From: Mimachlamys varia
Lineage: Eukaryota > Mollusca > Bivalvia > Pectinida > Pectinidae
Assembly (NCBI GenBank): GCA_947623455.1
Contig: OX392534.1
Span: 35,407,426-35,471,425, forward strand
Direction: 5' to 3'
DNA: 64,000 nt
The stretch's first letter is position 1. Each line of letters begins with the position of its first letter. The translations under genes were made by a program, and so were the position numbers. Under the pieces are notes generated by a model. That model was given only the letters and a program-made list of their open reading frames with translations, was not told where the DNA came from and did not search any database. Positions 57,333-64,000 of this stretch are shown here, piece by piece.

Positions 57333-60300
57333 TATGGTAAACGTAGAATCCATGATAAACAGACCTTATATCTTTGTCTGCTCCCTGAAAGAAACAGAAA
57401 CAACATTATTTTTCAGTGATTTAGCATGAATCACACAAATTCACATTACTTATTTGACCAAGCACGACAAAGGATTAGGTCAATAAAGCATGAATTTTCA
57501 TCCATTACAATGATGACACCTGGAAGGAGAATGTATACAATCAAAATTAATTTCTTGATACTTAAACAAGCGAGACATTTGATCAAATTATATTAATTCC
57601 CAACGACAAGATTCTGAATATATTTGCCATATTTTCTGTCCTTTTTTGTTGCCATCTACGAGATTCTTATTCCTATTTTGTGCTTGAAGGACCCATCCCG
57701 TCCTATTTTCTTAAAGCTCTTGATAACATGATACGTACCCCTCCTTTGGTTCATTCAAATGTTTGTACAGCTCCGCGATGCCTTCACCACTCTCCTGTCG
57801 ACCTGAGAACTCCTCGTGTCTGCGAGAGTGTACTGATTTAATTCTATTGGTCCACAAAGAAAGGAGGTTCTGGGGACCTGCTGCATTTGAGAAACAAAAA
57901 CATTTAAATGTTTTTAGACAAAACACGACTCGAATAACAATGTTTGACGTTTGTTAGTTGTTCAAGGGAATTGTCAATTGGTTAAGAAATTATGAAGACA
58001 TGCTGCGTAATTCTTTATAACGCATCATTGTTCAAAGAACAAATCTTATATCAGTGACTTTTGCAATGAATTGCCAACTGGTTTAGAAACTACGTAACAT
58101 ACGAAAACTTTACAGTAACATAGAGAAGGCTAGCTCTACAGCGCCAATTATGGCTATAAAGCAGACGAAGTCTTAAGAACATGTGAGCCTTTATAGCTCG
58201 TTCATCTATGAGATTGGTTTTGCATGATCTAGACATTAATTAAGAGGACAGATTATGTTTAAGTTGAAGTGTCTTTGATGGCCCGTGTTAATAAGTTAGA
58301 TAAATAAAAATTCCCTAGTTACCTCCAGTAGGGGTGAAAGGACCCTCTAGGCCAGTTCTCTGACGTTTAGGTTGAGGGGCAATATCTGCTTTGTTCGCAT
58401 CCTGTTTCTCCCTCTCCGTCATCTTCTGGTATCTATGGACAGAAGTTCACATTTTCTGATATTTTGATGTTCTGCTGTTGCGTTGATTTGAAAGATCTAG
58501 CTGTTATTGCATTCCTAATATCAACGTCAACATAAAGGAGATCTTATGCGTCATAAAACTACAGCAAATTGGAATTTGCAATGGACCTTTCTATTTGCAT
58601 GTATTTCAACCCCAAACCAGAATGCAGATATTTATAACCAAGAGCTAGAGTCAGTGATCAGTTGGGTAGAAATCACATCAGGATCAACTCGAAGACCATC
58701 ATTATTGGTGAAGTGAGGATACTTCAATGACCCAAAGAACTTTTTGGTTCTAGGCATCAGCATAATTTAAAGCAAAAGAGGAAAGAAACTATATAGTTGT
58801 GAAATTTTGCGTTTAAAAAAAAAAAAAAAAATTTTGCGATTTCTGATGCATTCGAGAATTTAGCGAAATCATAACTTCCGTGAACATCATCAATTATACA
58901 GTAAATGTCATTAACGGATATGAAAGGAGAAGTCTTGGCCCAACTGAAGAAGGCAACGTTATAGTCAAAACGTTGTTAGTAGGTTGAAGGTTGTGAAAAT
59001 TGGAAAACAAAAATACTTACTTTTCTAGTTCTTTCCATGATTGTTCCGCCTGGCTCTCGACGTCCATTTTTTCCTCTTTTACTGACTTTTCACCCTTTCT
59101 TGGTGATGGTTTGGAGTCGTCAGGTTTTTTACAATCCAAGATACAATCGAGAATGCGCTGATGCATGGGCGATGTTGAGGCATGAGCACTCACCAATGCC
59201 TCTAGTTCTGACCACATCTGTCGGTACTGCTCATCCCTGTCCAATCAAAAGGACTTTTACATAAACTTATTCTAACAGGTTTTCCACAGTATACGTTCAA
59301 AGCAGAGGAGCATTGTTGCAGCAGCGAAATACATTATAGAGGTAAGTTTTCATCTTCATAAAAACAAGTTGAGAACTACATTGTGTCCAGTTACTGTATA
59401 TCATAAACTATGTGCATACTAATTAACTGTATTTCTGAAGGATTCTTCCAATTATCCACCAATATGTATTATTTTGGAAATCCAGAGACCATAAGTGTTT
59501 TGTCGTTGTCTTATGATCAGTAATGAATTCATAGAGAGGCCAACTTAAACTATAGTAAGTTATTCTATCATTTTGTCTGATGAATATGCAACATGGTTTC
59601 CCCTCACGAACAAAATGGAAAGCTCGCAGATATGCATGTACAGAATAACAAGAATAATTACTGATGCTGGGGTAAAACAATATGACAACAATGATGATTT
59701 TAAATAAAATTTATTGTCATGCCTCCATCATGATCAAGTTCCTCATCGATGATGGTGTTGAAAGACACTTCCACGGGGAGGCGGTTACCATGCCAGCTTG
59801 GTTCAATCATGTAATATCAGAACAATGCCAATGTTTGACCCGATTTAACATTGACTTTACAAAGTTAACACTTTTATTGGACCAGTGTGTTTTCCTACAT
59901 GATAACATCAACATTTTGTTTAATTATTGATTTTCTAACTTCTAGATTTGAAAATGAAACATTTTTTTTCAACTTTGAGATCGGTGGAGAAAACTAGTAC
60001 GATATATGGAAACCTTTATAGAAGCTGTTGAATGCACTTTAATAAATTGTTCTAATTATTATCTTTATTTACCTCTTTGGACCCTTAGCACGGGAGCCAC
60101 TGGATGTTATTGGCAGTGCCTCATTTCGACTTTCCATTCCAACGACATGGTAGATGGCCTTACGACACTCGACGACATCATCTTCATCTAAACTTTCCTT
60201 CACAATCAGAGTCGGTAATGGGTCTATGTGCTAAAACCAAACAAACATATTGTTAAGGAAGTCATCTGATTATACGGGAACTTTAATTCACACAACTCTT

Positions 60301-60914
60301 CCCTTGATGAGACCACAATTCGAGATGAAAGGATATTTTCATAACATCGTAATTTATACCCTGACAACCTATGACAGAGCTGGACTGTCAGGATAGAAAG
60401 GAGGGTGATAATTTAGTTGGACTCCATCTCTTTAATAATGAAGCAATACAATTTACAAATTCATAACTGCGGGTATGCTCATCAGTGTGATTACTTGTGA
60501 TTGAGAATTGGTTATGACTTTGAAGCCTCGACGTTTTCTTTAATTTGACCAAGATTTACATGGCGGGTGGCGTCGATAAAACAGAGATCTCTTCGTTTCT
60601 TTGTCTCTATTTTGCCCCTATTTCAATCGATTTTGAGTTCGGATTATGGTTTTGTTGATGCTTCGATATTCTCCATTTTTTTTACATATGATGACTATAA
60701 TCTAACATATTGCTTCAAGTCATACAACTTTCAAAAATCAAAATAAAACATCGCATCATGACCATGAAAAACCTATCATTGTGGCTTGATTTTTTTGTGT
60801 ATATTGCGGGCCCACTGTCATTAAAGGTCATACTCACTGATGCCATATTGAAGATAATCGTCTCTCCTATCACCATCGGCCAGTACCGACTCATTCTCTC
60901 CAGGTGGCTCTGTG
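57333..60914 (-). CDS. INTS13: Integrator complex subunit 13 (Asunder), C-terminal exons (partial)
   Basis: INTS13 is part of the INTS10-13-14 arm of Integrator, acting in snRNA and enhancer RNA processing. Exons in transcription order: 60838-60914, 60073-60230, 59021-59236, 58323-58432, 57739-57880, and a proposed last exon 57333-57384 (stop TAA). Phases join without a break. Recognisable blocks are RYWPMVIGETIIFNM, LIVKESLDEDDVVECRKAIY, KGPKRDEQYRQMWSELEALV, a charged Lys/Glu linker with an NLS-like PKRQR, and LLSLWTNRI-x6-RRHEEFSGR followed by ELYKHLNE, the C-terminal region that contacts the cleavage module (INTS4-9-11). The intron before 57880 ends in a tandem acceptor (GCAGCAG), so one Ala codon may be optional. 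The last exon is the weakest call. The N-terminal VWA-like part lies beyond 64000; I found no exon of it at 60915-64000. Confidence 0.9.
60545..60690 (+). repeat. GTCGTCGATGAAGC dispersed repeat, copy in an INTS13 intron
   Basis: catggcgggtggcgtcgata through gatgcttcgatattctcc; internally shortened relative to 43980-44240. Confidence 0.7.
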
Positions 60915-60962
60915 CTGTAATGCAAAGGTCAGAGTTGTAACACGACTTAAATAAAGGTCAAA

Positions 60963-61433
60963 GTATGATGCAGTTTAATTCATTTTTTCCGCATACTGTA
61001 TCTATTACTCAATTTAAGAGGTGCAGCATATGTGTGTGTTACGTCATCTTTATGATAGGGGGTGGCAGACTCTTCTGGTGGATTTTTTAGTCCCCGAGGT
61101 TTGCTGGAGCCTCCATAGCCACAGTTTATCTCATTTGAGTAGTGGCACGGTACATAATATACACATTTTCGTAGTACAGGTTTTGAAATCATACAGACCT
61201 AGTTAAATTTTACTTCTAAATTCATAACTTAAAGGTGTTTTACGCACCTGACCCTTCTGCTTCTACATTAGTTTAGAAATTTTGGATTCCTACCTTTTGG
61301 CCCCTAGCATCACTGAAGAGTCCTAGGAGGACGAAACAGCTGTATGATGCAGTTGAATTCATTTTTTCGGTATACTGTATCTATTACTTAATTTAAAAGA
61401 TGCAGCATATGTGTGTGTTACGTCATCTTTATG
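60963..61433 (-). repeat. Dispersed repeat with 92-bp direct terminal duplication
   Basis: 60963-61054 and 61342-61433 are about 90% identical direct copies (gtatgatgcagtt-aattcatttttt, then gcatatgtgtgtgttacgtc). The interior (cgcacctgacccttctgctt, agcatcactgaagagtccta) matches, in inverse, 48415-48612 and more loosely 42130-42440. It could be a small LTR-like or tandemly duplicated element. Confidence 0.65.
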
Positions 61434-64000
61434 TAAGACAAAGGTCAATGTTCATGAAAAGGCTAATATTATAGCATGCTTAAACAAATCAAATCATGTT
61501 ATAATTTGGGGACAACATAATGACTAGTATATCATCAGATAACATAAAAGGTCACACAACATCGCAATGTGATATCAGGATTGAAACATGATAAAATACC
61601 AAGATTGGCGGCTGGGAAATTTGGACTTTCATTGACACTATATCTACCACCGTATTCATGATCTACACATTACAGAAAAATAAAGTCCATACTTATAGAT
61701 GTACAAGTAGGATCCATGGGATTTGTATTCCTTGCTTAAGATACAAAAATTGGTTAAATGATCAACACTTAAACTTTAAGATTTAAAAGTTCTCTCTGTC
61801 TAACTCAGCGTTCAGTATTTATGCCAGTTCATTTTCTGAAGCTGTTGCCCTAACGGGGAACATGACATTCAAATGCTTTCAAAATGTGTAGCGTCTGTGG
61901 TGTTTTTATCTCTGAGAAAACAAAACTATTCCTTGACCTCCGGCTGTCGTGGCTCTATTTATGACGCCTAGACAACCTTTTATCAGTAACCAGACTTTTG
62001 ATGTTATCACCAAAACTGCTATTTCTTCTGATGAAGTCACCATGAGCAAGATTTTTGACAAATTGTCAGCACATTTATATGAACTGTCTTCATCTAGACA
62101 ATTTGATAACCATCAAAAAACCAATATCAAGCAGTATTTCCACCTTGACAAGAGTTAAGAAATCATGTGATAGCTCTCTGATAATTTCGTTTTATGAATA
62201 ATTATTTCACTGGTTTCATTTCTGCGAATTACATTTCACAACTTGGAACTGACTCATTAAAACTGATTTTTGCGACAGTAAAACTAACCAATAATAAAGG
62301 ATGTGTACCTATTTTTATCCAAACTAGATAATAATTTGAAATGATTCCAGGCTGGCATCATACTTTTCAAATGACAATCTCCTTTTTCTTATTGATCAAG
62401 CAAATAAAAACACAACACATGAAAATTGTTAAGGACATTTAAAAATCATGAAATTTACTCTATTGAAACGATCTGTGAAAATGTCTAAGTGAAATATACA
62501 ACAGTGTAGCCAAGCCGAACTTTAAACAAATCCAAACCTTTTCCTGAGCAACAATCATTTAGAGTTTAGTTACCACTGATCTGATGGAAATTAGAACTCG
62601 AAAAGATTTTGAAATTCTTTTTGTGGTTGTAAAAAGATAAGACTTAGTCAAGACCATTAGAGTTTTGTTTAAGTCAGCCTGATGGAAATTGGCATCCGTA
62701 GGATAACTTATAGCCCCCCCCCCCTCCCCCAAACAGATGCTGGTAGTTTAAAATCCTTTACCGACCTTTAGGTCAACTTACAGAAATGGAAATTTTCTTG
62801 AGAAATTCTTCATTTTAAATTGCACATTAAGGGTAAACCAGCTTAGAAAAGGTCAATATATGAAACTAAAATGCAATCATGCAATTGATGTTTCATGAGA
62901 ATCTGCTCATTATTTAAGATGAAGATCTCAAAAACGTTATTTCACATAAGGGGACGTAACTCCCTTGAAAGGGGTCAACTACATAACATACTGATCATTC
63001 ATGTGAACCTTCATCAAAATCTATCCAGACAAGTTTTCCCATATAGGGCCATAACTCACTTAAAAAGGGTCGAAATGCGAAATTAAAATGCTGACGCACA
63101 ACTACATAACATAATGATCATCCATGTGAAGCTTCAATAAAATTTTGATGGCCTGTAAGTGAAGACAGATTTTCTGGTTAAGTTATTTTGCATCATGGGA
63201 CATATCTCCCTTAACAAAATGAAATATAAAAACTATCAGTTGAAATATGAACAGGATATATATCAGTGTGACATAAATGCTGCCACTAACATCCAAAGAG
63301 AATTAAACATTTTTTGGTCGTTTTTTTTTTTTACTGTCCACTGGTGTTAGACATGGGTCTGCAATGTTGGTCGTACCATTTAAAGGAAATTTTCAAAGTC
63401 AATCTGCACTGCACAAGTGTGGGTAAAAAATACCTAAAAAGGGGTCAAAAATGCAGATGCACAACTACATAACATACTGATCCTTTATGTGAAATTTCAT
63501 CGAAATTTGCCTGTTAGTTAAGGAGGAGATCTCCGGACAAGTTACTTGAGACAACAGACAGACATCAATACAGACAGGCAGGCAGGGTAAATTGAGTATC
63601 CGCCTTTACTTCATTGCGGGGGTATAATAATGTAGAGTCAATTTGGGCAAAAACAAATTAAAGTCATTTCAACGAAGCCAGGAAGAGTAAGAACTGATGA
63701 GTTAAATCTGGAAAATAACTGAACTATTGAACCACAAAGAGAGAGGCATAATCTTCATAAACCGTCACTGAAGTCCCATAGTGTAGGTTTTGTCAAAATC
63801 CCTTAGCAATATTAACTAATCAGTAGCAGTCTTTTGTTTGATACATTTGTAAATCAAAACTCAACAACTTAGATGATCACATATTATTGCATCAAAATTT
63901 TGTCAAAATACCTCATGAATCTGAAAACCAAAGGGATGTCTCCAACACTTTATAACCTACATTTTCCATTTTCAATTTGGAGTCAGTCACTTTACTTATT
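61434..64000. other. Non-coding part of the INTS13 gene
   Basis: No INTS13 exon was recognised. An ORF at 61949-62158 has no known domain. 62900-63640 is a tandem-type repeat (listed). A 13-nt poly-C run lies near 62705. Confidence 0.5.
62900..63640 (-). mobile_element. Second tandem-unit repeat family, inverted
   Basis: Units contain aactacataacatactgatc-att-catgtgaa (62978, 63101, 63462) and a 'catatctccctta' phrase. It ends acagacaggcaggcagg...cattgcgggggtataata, the inverse of the fragment at 24589. The start is fuzzy. Confidence 0.65.

Noticed and set aside
61949..62158. Plus-strand ORF of 69 codons with a mildly protein-like composition
   Set aside because: No recognised domain and no splice partners seen; insufficient to call a gene.

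Overview
This is nuclear DNA of an animal, most likely a bivalve mollusc. The genes have GT-AG introns and an animal gene set (LRGUK, TUFM, fasciclin-domain proteins, INTS13). The AT-rich spaces are packed with short TIR elements, SINEs with a degraded Meta-type domain, and molluscan-style elements built of tandem units. The bivalve assignment is inferred from repeat character, not from a search.

Layout. 1-12606, minus strand: twelve exons (486 codons) of LRGUK, with an acidic N-terminus, SDS22-like leucine-rich repeats and the first half of a guanylate-kinase domain; the gene continues beyond position 1. 14013-26599, plus strand: a complete two-exon TUFM (mitochondrial EF-Tu, 463 aa) whose single 11.2-kb intron is mostly mobile DNA. 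In that intron a 6.76-kb TIR transposon (14588-21347) encodes a pogo/Tigger-like DDE transposase with a C-terminal PHD-like finger and a separate small HIRAN-domain protein. A second intronic block is a TTAA-flanked MITE split by an element of about eleven 147-bp units (22157-23966).

30654-53560, plus strand: three tandem paralogous genes for secreted proteins with two FAS1 (fasciclin) domains each. I assembled all three from start to stop; they share six exons, identical phases and near-identical exon lengths. Gene B carries a 33-bp minisatellite grown out of one of its own splice donors; LRGUK shows the same at 1-690 with an 80-bp unit. 57333-60914, minus strand: the 3' exons of INTS13 (Asunder), including the RDEQY region and the C-terminal cleavage-module-binding region.

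The host genes have unrelated jobs (ciliary/sperm LRR-GK protein, mitochondrial translation, extracellular matrix, snRNA/enhancer RNA processing), so nothing suggests a functional cluster except the FAS1 trio. The best candidate for something undescribed is the pogo-like transposon with its HIRAN passenger gene and six repeated TTATCGGAC motifs near its ends. The two minisatellites born at splice donors come second. All exon structures were read by eye from splice signals and reading frame; no alignment or database search was run.
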